Below, piece by piece: positions 25,201 through 37,359 of a DNA stretch of 64,000 bases. The stretch's first letter is position 1, and each line of letters starts with the position of its first letter. The stretch lies in assembly GCF_032118995.1 (NCBI RefSeq), contig NC_092656.1, positions 18,354,694 through 18,418,693 of the forward strand, read 5' to 3'. The translations under genes were made by a program, and so were the position numbers. The notes beneath the pieces were generated by a model. The model saw only the letters and a list, made by a program, of their open reading frames with translations. It was not told the origin of the DNA and did not search any database. This DNA is from Asterias amurensis. Its lineage: Eukaryota > Echinodermata > Asteroidea > Forcipulatida > Asteriidae.

Positions 25201-26690
25201 AACACTCATCAAATTTGCCCAGTACCTGGATTCTTCTTCCCATGAACATATGACCTCAACCATTACTGGGCACCACGCCCGAAGTAATTAATTGGCAAAC
25301 AATTGCCACACCACAACAAATCTGGCCAACATGGCTTCTTCTTCCAATGTACACGTGACACAACCATTAATGGGCACCACGCCCCTATTACTTATTTGGC
25401 ACACAAGCGTTATATTTGTTAACTGGCACCTGGCCAAACATTAATCTGCATGCCCACCTGACTCCAATCACGTGGGCACACAGTCAGAATGCACTAAAAC
25501 AATTATTGAAACTAGTCATACCTTACACAATGAGGTTAACCCATCAATCAATCAATCAAGTTGTAAAATTCCACCTTGAGACATGAGGTCGGACTTAGCC
25601 CCTGGGGAACCTCAGAGCGCTAACACAACTTATTGTTACAATACTTTAACTCAATATTACGAATGGGCGTGTAAGTTCCTTGAACAAGGTGTACAAAGTG
25701 AAAGAAATAATCTGACAAAGTACATTTACTTGCAACTATAACCCCCAAAACAGAAACACTCTGTGAATCCCGTAAAAAATGCCATACCGCAATGACAAGT
25801 TAAGATTACTGACAAGACCTTTAGGGTGGGAGTGGAGGGAAATTAATTAAATTGTGTGAGTATAAAACTCACACAGCCTCTTCATTTCGAAAGGCAGTGA
25901 CAAAGTGACTTTGAAGTGAAAGCTAATCCCGCGCTAATTAGCGCGTCCCCAACAACGCAAGGTAAACAAAAACATTCATTGGCCAATGTTGACCTATTAT
26001 AAACACCCTATTGGCAAATTGAAAACAAACACAATATTTATGCACAGAGGACTGTAATTAAAAACCCAGGAGTACCAACATATTTGCCCGCTAACAAATT
26101 ACATAAGTTACTCAGCTTTAGTGCACGGCACCTGGCCGCGCATCCCTGCCCACAAGGGAATTACCCCTTAAGCTTGTACAATTTTAACCGCACTTTGGCA
26201 GCACACGCACCGTGTGTAACTACACTTTCGCCCTGTGTATAAAGCATTTTATCCTTGAAAGATAAAATGTGTTAATGTAGACTTAATATTGGAATCCTTA
26301 ATATTTATTATGCTTATCGGAATTTATTACAGTATGCAGTGTAAATAAAACAAAACAATTGTTGTCATTTTCACTTAAACATTTTTAATATTTTCCCCAC
26401 ATTTGCACAGCATAGAATCCCAAATAGTAACCACCTCACGTGATCCATCTAGTGACTAAAGCAGAATGAAACTCAATCTAGCAGACAGTAATTTTGTTTT
26501 GAACTTTCGAGGTTGGATGATATTTCTTTGACTCATTTGAATGTTGAGACATAATGATGCACTAGTTATAAGTACCAAAAAACAATCATTTGATAAATGT
26601 TTGTGACTGAGCATAACCAACGACAGGAAACTTTATTCTCAGCATGATTAAGCCTGATGAAAATACAGACCATGAGTAAACTGCATAGCT
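22270..26690. other. Unassigned intergenic DNA
   Basis: No gene was recognised. Around 24100-24370 it is very AT-rich. At 25150-25450 two related blocks recur (GGCTTCTTCTNCC, ACCATTANTGGGCACCACGCCC, then a TTATTTGGCA-like segment), a local duplication of about 160 bp. Open frames at 23114-23305 (minus) and 23777-24016 (plus) are compositionally protein-like but have no motif I can name. Confidence 0.4.
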
Positions 26691-26697
26691 TCTGTGA

Positions 26698-26835
26698 ATG
26701 CTGGTCATCTCGCCACCTGACAAGCTCGCCACCAACAAAGTCGCCCCCTACCTGGCTCGCCCCGGGTTGAAACAAAGACGCCCCCTGGCAATCTCGCCCC
26801 CAAACAATGTCGCCCCCTAGCAAAGTCGCCCCCAG
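26698..26835. repeat. Degenerate CTCGCC/GTCGCCCCC tandem repeat
   Basis: Eight words of the type (C)TCGCCACC, GTCGCCCCCTA or CTCGCCCC are spaced roughly 15-22 bp apart (for example CAAAGTCGCCCCCTACCTGG and GCAAAGTCGCCCCC). GC content is far above the flanks. Confidence 0.65.
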
Positions 26836-26864
26836 ATGTTGTTCGGAAAATAATTAAGGCTACA

Positions 26865-27035
26865 ATAATACTAGTCCTAACTAAGCAATGCTAAAGACAG
26901 GCCTGGTCCTAAGTTAGGACCAGTAACTCATCCGTTTACGTTGATACTCGGCAGAATCCTTAAGACTGGTCCTATCTCTTAGCATTGCCTAGGACTAGTC
27001 CTAAGTTATGGCTATCTTTGTGAAATCCACCCCAG
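26865..27035. mobile_element. Palindromic element with TAGTCCTAA motifs (family E)
   Basis: The words TACTAGTCCTAACTAAGC and GGTCCTAAGTTAGGACCAG on the left pair with GCATTGCCTAGGACTAGTCCTAAG on the right, ending GTGAAATCCACCCCAG. It is related to 12535-12690 and non-coding. Confidence 0.7.
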
Positions 27036-28205
27036 GTCCATGCCAGGGCTAGGATTCAGCTAGCTAGTTTTGAATTTGAGCCGCACGCAAGTTGGGCTAG
27101 ACAGCTAGACTGCGTGTGTGATGCTGAAACCTGAGACCGATGTTAAAAAATATTAATCTTACCTTGATTATTATTACCAGAAATCAGTCTGTTTCCCTGA
27201 TCTGCTAAACTTCTCATGTGACAGCAAAGCATTGAATAATATGTGGATGGTAAAAACAAATCTAAAACATTACATTCATTTCCCCCTTCTCTGCATTGTC
27301 AGATTGTGCGCGTTATTCAGGGGGTGTTGGTGTGGTAGATTACGTGAAAAAATGTTGACAGGTGCGGTTGCTTACGGACGACCAAGAGAGGGCGCTGCCA
27401 CGGCTCTCACAGACATCAACGGTGCTTTTATGTCTGTGGTCCGTCTCCAAGACCAATGAACATCAGAGGGACACACACTATAGGGAATGAATTGTAAAAA
27501 AAATCAAGCAATCTCAAAGTACAACAAAATAATTCACACATCAATTTTCACGGTTTTTTTTTCATGAAGATAGTGTAACTGTAATGCCCCTTGTGCCACA
27601 CATCTACTGGTTCTTTTACATGCAGTAGAGTTGGTTGCCTTATAAATAACTGCCGTTTAACAGATTACGAACTGAAACACTCCATGAAGTTTATCTTTTC
27701 TCTGGTTGAACTCAAGAATGCATACAAATAATAATCAAGCATACTACCTTAGTATGAAAAGTTGATTCTGAATTTATTTCATCACAAACTGACCCTTCAC
27801 AATTCAGTGAACTTCTATCACAAATAATGCTATTAACATAATCCGGCATGAAAAACAACAATAACTATTTGAGGGAGCGGGGAAAAAACACCCCACAAAT
27901 TAGAGAGATGAGGAATTTTTGGTTTTGAAGAAGTCAAGCAACACTAAAAAAGATGATTGAATCGTGAGGAATGAATTTCTCCATGATTGAACAGATGTTT
28001 GTAAAGTTTGTTATTTATAATGTTAATGACTTGCAAGAAAAATAATATTTGTTAAAATAAATACAGGCGAACATGTCATTAATTTTGTTTGTGAGTGGGG
28101 AAGCTACAAGCTACACAAATTGTTACTTTAAAAAGGCAAGTTGTATTCATGATATTGACTCCTTGCCCTGGGCGCCATCTTTGTAGTAAAACAATGGAAA
28201 TGTGC

Positions 28206-28530
28206 CATAGAAATAGAACCTGGAGAACGCTGAGCTCGACCACCCTCCGTGTCGTCTGTGGACGCGGCGTATCAATACCGCGCAATACGCGCGTATGGCA
28301 AAATTATCATCGTGTGACACGCGCAAATGGCAAAATGGCAAGATGTCAGCGCACAGAGACCATTTCTAGTGTTTTCATTGGTCAATGATGATGTCATTGT
28401 ATGGCAAAATATTATGCCATACACGCGTTACGAAAATGGCGTGTGCGCGTCCATAAAAATTGTCTCACAACGAAACTGCACGCACAATGAGACACTCAGC
28501 GTTCTCCGGGTTCTATTTCTATGAAATGTG
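28206..28530. mobile_element. ~325-bp element with 30-bp terminal inverted repeats
   Basis: The left end CATAGAAATAGAACCTGGAG with AACGCTGAG and the right end CTCAGCGTTCTCCGGGTTCT with ATTTCTATG are inverted repeats with one mismatch. The interior is rich in GCGCGT and ATGGCAAAAT words. It has no coding capacity and is a likely MITE. Confidence 0.85.
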
Positions 28531-28988
28531 CACACATATCTGTGCTGCTGCGAACAACTCTCAGCCAAAGATAGGTCTTCATTGATCTCAGTGAGGGCGC
28601 TGTTTGGGGGCTCATGAACAGGCTGAACAGGCTTTGATGAGAACCCACATAGATGTAGATGTCATATATGCAAGAGTCTCTATCAGCAACATGATACATG
28701 TAGACCAGGGTAGGTCAAAGGTCATTCATGCAGTGAATGACTTTTTCTCTTCCAGTAGTACAGGATTTAATGTACACATCTGATGATGACTAAGTCTTCT
28801 AAAAAGTCACTGAAGCTATGTCATAGAAGCATAGAAGCATAGAGTGGCTCTTTGATGGTGCAACTAGGCAGAAACGGCCGAACAACTTATGCAAACGCAT
28901 TCTGTTCACTTCAGTGAATTGTTAAATTAGTCAATCTTCATATTCCATCTTCCTTCTTATTGTCCCATGGATGGTTGATGAGTTGTCG

Positions 28989-29961
28989 TTATCCAAACAC
29001 AAGTTTCAGTACTATGACACTTGCATTGAAGAAAATCAAGGGCACTGAAAGAGGAGAACAACAAACTCAAAACATTAGAATGTAAAAAAATGCAATTAAT
29101 TTCATTAAGTTTCCTAATTTCAATTACTAAATTCTGGGTGTTTCTCTGTTGCAAAAAGTCGTTATGTAACTTTGTAGACTAGTGGGCCTAAATAATAATA
29201 ATAATCATGATAATAAGCAAAGTTTATTAATATTATTAAATTTGTTTGTGGATTATTAATAATAATCCACAAACAAATTTTAAAATAACTTGGTCATGTA
29301 AAACTAACCTAAAAGGAACAAAAACTTACCTCTCATAACAATTCTAATGGATCTAATTAAATTAATGAGCTGTGCTTTCATCCCAGGTTCCTCTCCAAAC
29401 CCGCCAACACTTTGATCACCGCCCCATCCAACTGAAAAATAACAACACAAACTTGTCAATAACTAATCAAATAAATCTAAACAGAAGTCCGACCTATATT
29501 GACTTGAGGTTCAGAAGCACCAGTTCCCTTTACTTAGCACTACAGACCACTCACGTTGTTGTGTTGGAGCATGGAGGAAGGGGCAGGGGGTGGGGTCATG
29601 GGGTGGGGTCATGGGGGGGGGTCACTCCCCAGTGTCTGCCTGTGATTTGATAATCAAACTTGATCTGATGCACACATGAGAAGGGTGTATGAAGATGAAG
29701 TAAATGTCCCTTCAAAGTAAACAAATGCAGCTTGGATTGGAGAATGGGTGAGATTCGACAAAATTCATGTGAAGAAAGGGTGAAACCATGTGAAACTAAA
29801 GTTGAAAGAAAAACTACGCTACACAACAAAATTTCTTTACAAAGAAAAAATAATAAAACTCAATTAATACCTTTGCTTAGAAATCGTTCCTCATTTAACA
29901 CTGCGATGGCATTAATGCATAGAAGAGCAGCCTCAATAAGCGAATACAATCCAAAAGCCAT
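28989..29961 (-). CDS. IER3IP1: Immediate early response 3-interacting protein 1 homologue
   Basis: IER3IP1 (Yos1 family) is a small membrane protein of the endoplasmic reticulum and Golgi needed for ER-to-Golgi transport. Three minus-strand exons join in phase: 29871-29961, 29330-29431 and 28989-29044. They encode 82 residues, the same length as I recall for the human protein. The N-terminus MAFGLYSLIEAALLCINAIA is a hydrophobic segment; the middle holds the family hallmark GWGGDQSVGGFGEEPGMKAQ and NLIRSIRIVMR; the C-terminus VPLIFFNASVIVLKLVFG is a second membrane segment. Introns are in phase 1 after residues 30 and 64. The gene is complete with an intact stop. Its start faces the 5' end of the DHDH-like gene about 250-300 bp away, so a shared promoter region is possible. 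Confidence 0.97.
29238..29283. repeat. Perfect palindrome of ~44 bp in IER3IP1 intron 2
   Basis: AAATTTGTTTGTGGATTATT and its exact reverse complement AATAATCCACAAACAAATTT are separated by four bases. It would form a 20-bp hairpin in the nascent transcript. Confidence 0.9.
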
Positions 29962-30289
29962 TATTATGAAAAAACGATGGAAACTATTTTATTCATTAAG
30001 TTAAGAATGAAAACTAATCACTTAGTTTTGATGTGTTGTTGCTTCTTCCTATCGTTCAACGCACGGTAGTGAAATAGTCAGATACCTTGCAGGAAGTATC
30101 AAGCTTCGTCGTAAACAAACATTGGCATTCTAACTTGTACAACGTGGCAGATATTCAACAATAGAGGGCGCTATGTAACTCTTCTGTAAACTCCTCTTTC
30201 TTATTTTGCAGAGTGGGACGAAGTTAAAGAAAAGCGAAGTGCTTGAATTGGTCAAGAGTTTTACCTTGGATTGGAAGAGTGCCTATATA
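29962..30289. promoter_or_regulatory. Probable bidirectional promoter region and 5' UTR exon
   Basis: The interval lies between the IER3IP1 start codon (minus strand) and a consensus splice donor (ATATA|GTAAGT at 30290) that could end a noncoding first exon of the plus-strand DHDH-like gene. The matching acceptor (CTTTCTTCAG) is at 31742, 11 bp before the DHDH ATG. No TATA box or other motif stands out. The promoter call is from arrangement only. Confidence 0.45.
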
Positions 30290-30429
30290 GTAAGTTCTTA
30301 TTTAAGACTTTATTAATTTATTGAATCACATCAAACACAAATTGAAAATTAACCATGGTTTATTCAAAACTAGACCCGGCAGGATTTCAATGACCCAAAT
30401 TAAGAATTAGGATATTATTTGTTCTTTTT

Positions 30430-30807
30430 TTAAAGCCATTGGATTGGACCCTTTCGGTTCAGAAAAACAAATAAAAGTTCACAGATTTACAAATAACTTA
30501 CAGGGTTTACAGAAGACAATGGTGTAAGACTTCTCTTGAAATATTATTCCATGAAATGCTTTACTTTTGAGAAAACAGCAAAACAATATAAATTCTCGTT
30601 AACGAGAATTACGGATTTGTTTTAAACATATGTCATGACACGGCGAAACGCGCGGAAACAAGGGTGGATTTTTCCGTTGTTTTCTCCCGACTCCGATGAC
30701 CACTTGAGCCTAAATTTTCACAGGTTTGTTATTTGATATAAAAGTTGTGGTACACAAAGTGTGGGCCTTGGACAACACTGTTTACCGAAAGGGTCCAATG
30801 GCTTTAA
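30430..30807. mobile_element. Full-length foldback element, family B (TTAA-bounded)
   Basis: TTAA at 30430 and 30804-30807 brackets ends AGCCATTGGACCCTTTCGG and CCGAAAGGGTCCAATGGCT, which are exact inverted repeats. The centre is the palindrome AATTCTCGTTAACGAGAATT, containing an unoccupied TTAA. It lies in the putative first DHDH intron. Confidence 0.93.
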
Positions 30808-31191
30808 AGTGGCTGTTATTAATATTTTGCAATGTCGTATAGCAGAGCTGGGTATAAGCATAGAGTAAGGACAGAGAGGTATAAGCATGGTATAAAAGCG
30901 TACTAATTCTACTAGAAGTTCTACCGAAACTATGCACGGGGAGCCTTGTTTTATAGTTTCTAGAAGTATAGTCAGCGGTAAGCAAAACATTTTTTTCTCT
31001 CACAGAAATAATAAAAGGGACACCCTTTCACACTGGAAATTAAAAGTTTATGACTTGTATATGTATGATGTAGCTGTACTGTACAGGGCCCAACCTGGGC
31101 TAAGTAGGGCCAAGTTGTCATTTTTGTTACTTTGTTTCTCAAAATGTCTTACTCTTAGTTTTACTTAGTTAATATGGTTTTCTTTAAGAAG

Positions 31192-31311
31192 ATGCCTCCC
31201 AAGAAGAAGCGGTGTCCTCCCCACCCAATAAACCTGGCATTGGAAAACATCACCTACACTCGCAGCTACCAACAGATGAACTTTCTAAAATGGACATGTT
31301 TTGTACCTTTT
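31192..31311 (+). other. Short open frame MPPKKKR..., unassigned
   Basis: An ATG at 31192 opens a 39-codon frame beginning MPPKKKRCPPHPINLALENI and ending at a TAG. The basic PPKKKR run resembles a nuclear localisation signal. No splice structure supports it, and it lies inside the putative 5' UTR intron of the DHDH-like gene. It may be chance or a fragment of a dead gene. Confidence 0.2.
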
Positions 31312-31753
31312 TAGACCTACTCGTGTCGGTGTGGCTCAAGCTGGACAAAGAGTGTGCAGGAGATATTATCTCTTTTAACCTCGTATTTTGTAACTCCAGA
31401 ATCTTGCAGGATTGCATCACTGCTTGCTGTTGTGTCGAGAACTGTACAAAAGATTTCATTAACTAACTAATAAAACAGAGTTTTGTACCTTTGCAGCTAT
31501 GCAAAGAAGAGTATTCTTTGAAGCCTACTGCTGTAGACAAGTGACACCACAGATACAAGTTACAATAATTGTAATGCTTCTGGCGAGGGTTACAATTATT
31601 GTGACTAGTGAGATGCATCTTTACTAATCTTACAGTGTATGTATCTCCAGGGACAAAATGAGATGAGAGTGACGCTCCAAACAGGACTCCAAATAATCAA
31701 TGTTATAAATACAAGTGAGTTTTGTTTTTTATCTTTCTTCAGGTTCACTTGGA

Positions 31754-34700
31754 ATGAAGTTACGTTGGGGAATCTGTTCAGCAGGGAAGATCTGCAATGA
31801 TTTTGTGTCAGCTCTGAGTTCACTGCCTTCTGAAGACCATACGGTGGTGGCAATTGCTTCAAGATCAAAAGAGAAGGCTGAGACATTTGCAGAAGAACAC
31901 AAGATTCCTGTGTCATATGAGGGTTATGAAGCCTTGGCTCAAGATGCTAATGTTGGTAGGTTATTGGATCTATTATGAAAACCTCAGCATTTAAAGGTAC
32001 TATTGTGAGTAGGTTGTTGGGTCAAAGGTCAAAGACACACCGGTTTGCTGCCTACTGTAGCATGAGGGTCATGAAGCCTTTGGGCAAGATACTTATGTTG
32101 GTTGGTTATTGGATCAGTTATGAACACCTCAGCATTTAAAGGTACTATTGTGGGTAGTTTGTTGGGTCAAAGACACACCGGCTTGCTGCCTACTGTAGCA
32201 TGCGGGTCATGAAGCCTTGGGGCAAGATACTTATGTTGGTTGGTTATTGGATCAGTTATGAACACCTCAGCATTTAAAGGTACTATTGTGGGTAGGTTGT
32301 TGGGTCAAAGACACACCGGCTTGCTGCCTACTGTAGCATGAGGGTCATGAAGCCTTGGGGCAAGATGCTAATGTTGGTAAGTTATTGGATCAGTTATGAA
32401 AACCTCAGCATTTAAAGGTACTATTGTGGGTAGGTTGTTGGGTCAAAGACACACCGACTTACTGCCTACTGTAGCTTGAGGGTCATGAAGCCTCTGCAAG
32501 AGGTACATAGGTTTTTGAATAGACACCTGATTGGTGTAGAACAAGGATTGTGAAACCTCAGTGAGAGGTGCTAATGTGGTGGGTAGGTAGTTAAATCACT
32601 GATTGCTGTAGCATGAGGGCTATATAAGAAGCCTCAACAAGAGATACATGTACTAATGTGGTTAGGCTGTTGGGTCAAACTGCTTTCTGTAGCATGAGGG
32701 TCATGATGAAGCCTCAGCAAGAGGTATCAATGTGGTGAGGTTTTTTAATCAGAGATGCCTTTAGCAAGAGGTACTAAATACAATTTTTAATTTATGTGTT
32801 CACTTCTTGTTCAGATATTGTGTACATTGGTTCATTGAATCATACCCATCTGCCTTTATGCAAACTATTCCTGAGCCATAACAAGAATGTGCTGTGTGAG
32901 AAACCACTTGGGCTCAATCCAAGAGAAGTTCAAGAAATGATAAGTCTCGCTAAAGAAAAGGATGTCTTCTTCATGGAGGTGAGTGGAAAACTAATTTCTA
33001 TCAAGACACTGCTCGCCTGGTACTTCACGGAGGCAACGAAGGCGATCGCCTCCATGCCCCCTGGTCATTGCCTTGGTGCCCTTAAAATGTTCCAGCAGAA
33101 ACTTTCAATTTTCTCATGGGGCGCCCTTTACCAAGGAGAAAATGCCTAGGTGCCCTTGCCCTTTCAAAAACAAAGCATACAGGCCTGCACTACCTAACTC
33201 TCTCTTAACAAAGTCATCCCTTCTTATTTCACAGTCTTTTTGTTTTTATCTTTAAGGGCTGGTGGACTCGTTTCTTTCCTGTAAGTGTGAAGTTGCGAGA
33301 GATTCTAGCTGAGGGTCGCATTGGTGAAGTCAAAACTATTAATGCATCCTTTGGATTTCCTTGTTCTGGGGTTGAGAGGCTTCTTAATAAGGGTATGTTT
33401 CTTAAGACTCGCTTGCTTTATTTTAAAATGAAGTTTGAACGGGTGTGGATACACACAAACCAATCTGGAGATAGCTTCAAAAAAGTAAAAGAAATATTTG
33501 TAGTCCTTGGATTCAAAATGAACACAAGTTGAGTTTAATAATTTAAGATCTTACCATTTTGAGATCTCGACCTTACATCAGCTGAACGGCCTTGAAAACT
33601 CCAAAGTTGGTGGGTAGCAAATCCACACACTTTACCCAAAATAAAGTCTCTAATATTATTTGGGTAATTCACATCATTATAATCATTAGTAGTGGTCGCA
33701 ACCGAGATTCCATTCATAGCGTCACGCCAGAGGTGTTAATCCCTCATCATGTCACTTGGAAGGTCCTCGACATGATCACGTTGATAATTCACAGTTTGAC
33801 TAATATTTAGACAAGTATTTTATTTTCCCCCTGTATACCTGCAGAGGGTGGTGGAGGTGCTTTGTTAGACCTCGGTGTTTATTGCGTTCAGATGGCCATC
33901 ATGGTATGCGGGGGTCAAGAACCAACTTCCTACTCTACCAAAGGCTTCCTCCTAAACTCAGGTAAACTTCTTCGTCTTAAAGTTGTGTTTTTGTGTGTTA
34001 TTAGAAGTAAAATAAAAAGTGAACTTTTGTTCTTCTTCATTTGTAAATGTTCACCACGTGATGGTTTCATTCAGAAAACCTCATGGCAACTGAAACTGTT
34101 AATTAGAGTATAACTTGAGAAAATAGAATCAGCTATTGCAAAAACTGCTTACCAACCAAAGCGACCGATGGTATAAATGCAACAAACAGTTAAATGTCCT
34201 GACATTTAGACCCTAGCAAAGTCTTTCTTGAGGGCTACACAAAATTATAAAAATAAATGATTTAGAATAAAACTTATTCATTCTATTATTTGTATGATTC
34301 AGGTGTTGATGACACATCGGTTACTGTTATTACATTTCCAAACAACGCAATTGCAACACTGACATGTAGCCTTTCAGCTCAACTTCAAAATAATCTGGAG
34401 ATAAGAGGGACTAAAGGTCATATCAAGGTCAGTGTAGGTCAAAGGTTACATTACTATAGCATGAGATGACCCAAGGCAGACAGATGGATAGACAGACAGA
34501 CAAATAGACAGACAGACAGACATACAGACCAATTTAGGCTCAGAACAGTGGAACAAAGGAATTGTAAACTTTAATAACAAAGTTTTAAAAAACAGTTGCT
34601 TCTTGAGATTTCCCTTTTAGTAGTGATTATCTTTGATAACTACTTCCTTGTTGTTCTCTGAGACACAAATATCACAAAGCTGAACGGAAGTGAGGTTTCC

Positions 34701-35771
34701 GCTCAAATGCAGTGTGCAGATGCTTTTGTTTTACGTAACTTCACCTGGTTGGTTGAAGAAGGGTGCCCTGCCCATTTGCAACAAGGTCTCAAAAAACAAG
34801 GTCACAAAAAGACCCAACTAGACAGGATTTGAAAAGCTCACTCTACATTACAAAGGTGGTGCCACAATGGCTGTGGGTGACCATTGAAGCAAGTGATAAG
34901 ATGATTCCGGTTATTTCATTCAGTCTTCACCACTTTTTCCAATGCTTTCTTTGCAGGTTCCTGCGCCATTCTGGTCCCCAACAAAACTTGAAGTTTCACT
35001 CCAAGAGTGTACAGGTACCTCGTCCAATGTGGAGCAAAGAACTGAGATTATCGAGTATCCACTTCCTAAAAGTGACAAGAAGTTCAACTTTGTGAATAGT
35101 GTTGGGCTCCGATACGAAGCTGAATGTGTACGTCAGTGCCTGATGAAAGGTAAGCCTTAAGCACGAGCAACTTCTGAATCAATTTATTTTGTGTTGATGC
35201 GATACTTTGAAACCCCTATAAATATTTTCTTATTTAGCGAATGCAATAAGTTAACTTGATAATAATCCAACAAAACTCATGATGGACAATCATTGCTTTA
35301 TTATCATTATTATTATTATTAAAAACAAGGTGACATTAGATGGATTGCTATGACGTCATTGACCGCCATCTTAGAAACAAACAAACAAACAAACAAACAA
35401 TCGGAAAGTGCACGCGTCCGCACTGGGCACGACTCTTAGCCAATGACAGTCTTTCACACAGGCACATTTAATCAACGATAGCGGCTAATGCAAGGGGTCT
35501 ATTGCTGATGAACTCCCTCATGTTGATACAAGTCAGAACTAAGCAGCTACTTTGGTGATAAGAGCAAAGTTGAATAGTCTACAGTCAGACATGGATCCAA
35601 CTACAACCAAATCTGTTTCAAGACACTTCATGCAAGTAAAGGTTTTCTGTTTTACCAACAGGTCACAAAGAATGTCCGATCATCAGTCACAAGGAGAGTC
35701 TCTTAGTGGCTGAGATTCTTACTAAAGCTCGTCATGATCTTGGATATCATCTAGCTGAGGATAAGGAGTAA
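31754..35771 (+). CDS. Trans-1,2-dihydrobenzene-1,2-diol dehydrogenase-like, copy 1
   Basis: This Gfo/Idh/MocA-family oxidoreductase resembles dimeric dihydrodiol/D-xylose dehydrogenase, which uses NADP to oxidise trans-dihydrodiols and some pentoses in the cytosol. Seven exons join in phase: 31754-31955, 32815-32978, 33257-33392, 33845-33961, 34303-34427, 34957-35149 and 35662-35771. They give 348 residues (mammalian enzyme about 334). The nucleotide-binding start is MKLRWGICSAGKI. Residues recalled as important in the mammalian enzyme align at the same numbers: K97 in CEKP, W125, D176 and Y180 in GGGALLDLGVYC, and H79. The equivalent of H76 is Asn. The gene looks complete and functional. 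AATAAA at 35787 is a possible poly(A) signal. Intron 1 carries a repeat derived from exon 1. Confidence 0.95.
31918..32500 (+). repeat. 138-bp tandem repeat that includes the end of DHDH exon 1
   Basis: The motif GAAGCCTT occurs at 31928 (coding exon), 32073, 32211, 32349 and 32487. Spacing is 145 bp once and then 138 bp. Each unit spans the exon-1 end (GGGTTATGAAGCCTTGGCTC, then AAGATGCTAATGTTG), the splice donor and about 100 bp of intron. Degenerate extra copies of the GAAGCCTC part continue to about 32730. Confidence 0.92.
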
Positions 35772-36177
35772 AAATTGTTACCACGTAATAAACAATTTCA
35801 GTTTCAAACTTTATTCTGAGACACATGGTTCTCTGATGAAAAATGGCTGTAATTCTTAAATGTGTTTACAGTTACAAACTTTTTGGACAAAAATTTAAAA
35901 GTTTGATACTCAATTGAATTTGATAAAATTCTTAACATATTCAATAATTATAAAGACACTAACTAGAAAATGTTACAGAGAGGTATATTGGTTAATACAC
36001 ACTCTTGTGTAATAAACCGGGTCAGAATTTGTGTTTTGAGCTAGATACAACAACCCTTTAAAGGGAGTTTACACTGTTTTTCATTACTATAAAAAATAAT
36101 GACCTTAAAAACTTACTTGGTAAAGATCACTGGAGGCCATCTGTTATAAAGCTATGTCAGAAATGACACTCTTTTAA

Positions 36178-36420
36178 GTTGGTTTTTGGGGTTGAACAAA
36201 GAATTGACTAGAGTGGGATTCGAACAAACGACCTCCGGATTAACGTGCCGGCGCTCTACCAACTGAGCTACGTGCCGGCGCTCTACCAACTGAGCTATCT
36301 AGGCTAGATAGCTCAGTTGGTAGAGCACCGGTACGTTAAGCCGGAGGTCGTTGGTTCGAATCCCACTCTAGTCAATTCTTTGTTCAACCCCAAAAATCAT
36401 TTACAAATTTACCCAGTCAG
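36178..36420. mobile_element. Inverted pair of tRNA-derived SINE-like sequences
   Basis: The plus-strand copy (from about 36300) has an A box in TAGCTCAGTTGGTAGAGC and a B box in GGTTCGAATCC, followed by CACTCTAGTCAATTCTTTGT and CAACCCCAAAA. The minus-strand copy (36178-36300) is its reverse complement and carries an extra duplication of the ~26-bp block GTGCCGGCGCTCTACCAACT-GAGCTA. Arms of about 100 bp make one large palindrome. The anticodon loop would be ACGTTAA (GTT) with C rather than T at position 33, so a working tRNA is unlikely. Confidence 0.75.
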
Positions 36421-37359
36421 TTTCCCTTGTGGTTTATTTTGATACTCTTTTAAGTTCTGCATCTTTAGAAAAAGAGGTTGTTCACAAAAAGAATTGAATC
36501 TGAGAAAGGCATCGGCAACGTGGAATTGTCAATAATTTACTTTCCAACACATCAATACAAGAAGCTATCCATCCAATGCTACACCAATAATAAATGGTTT
36601 CAAATCCTAATTAATAAATAAAATCAATTAAATTTCTGATTTATTTCATAGAGAAACCAATTATAAACTTTGGGTGGCCCGGGTCACCAAACCCTACTAT
36701 ATAAAAGAGTTGGTAACAATGCTGAAATCTCAAGATCACCTTTATAACGTTATCCCCGACCTTTGTAGCTTTGCCTTTGTTAAGATAGCCTTGTAATACA
36801 CTGGTCATCAACTCATCAAATCAAAGTATACATTCTTCAAGAACAACGAAAGTTAACACAGTGTAGACAAACAGGCATATGAGTGGATCATTTCACTTGG
36901 TAAAACTGGTTTCTATCTCCACTAATCATTGTCTACACTCAGTGTGTGAGACTATCATTGGACTCTGCGCAGAATATGTTATGATAGACTAACATTGGAC
37001 TCTGCGCAAATATTTTGTGATGAATTTACACCAAGTGTGAATTCATTGTATTATGCAAAGAAATATTGCCTCATTATATTATTGATAAAAAATATTCTTA
37101 GAGTGAAAATATATTTCAAGAATTAGCTTAAAGCTTGAAAGTCTTTCTTTTTTTCTGAATTTATATATATATACTTGAAAATTTCATAATCAAATACAGT
37201 TTTATATTTTGTTACAATATACAACTCGAGCCTATGAGTAGAATAAATCAAAGCACTGAAACTATAACAATATTGTGCGTTGTCAAACTTAATGGTGTGT
37301 AAATGATCAACGATGTAGGAATACAAGATGCATAGAGAATATTGATTCAAATAATACAT

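Noticed and set aside
22270-26690. A hidden gene or virus-like element in the gene-poor stretch
   Set aside because: No long terminal repeats, no capsid, polymerase or integrase motif and no in-phase exon series could be seen; only short anonymous frames are present.
36300-36372. Functional tRNA gene
   Set aside because: The anticodon loop lacks the invariant T before the anticodon, the T stem has a mismatch, and the trailer belongs to a repeat.
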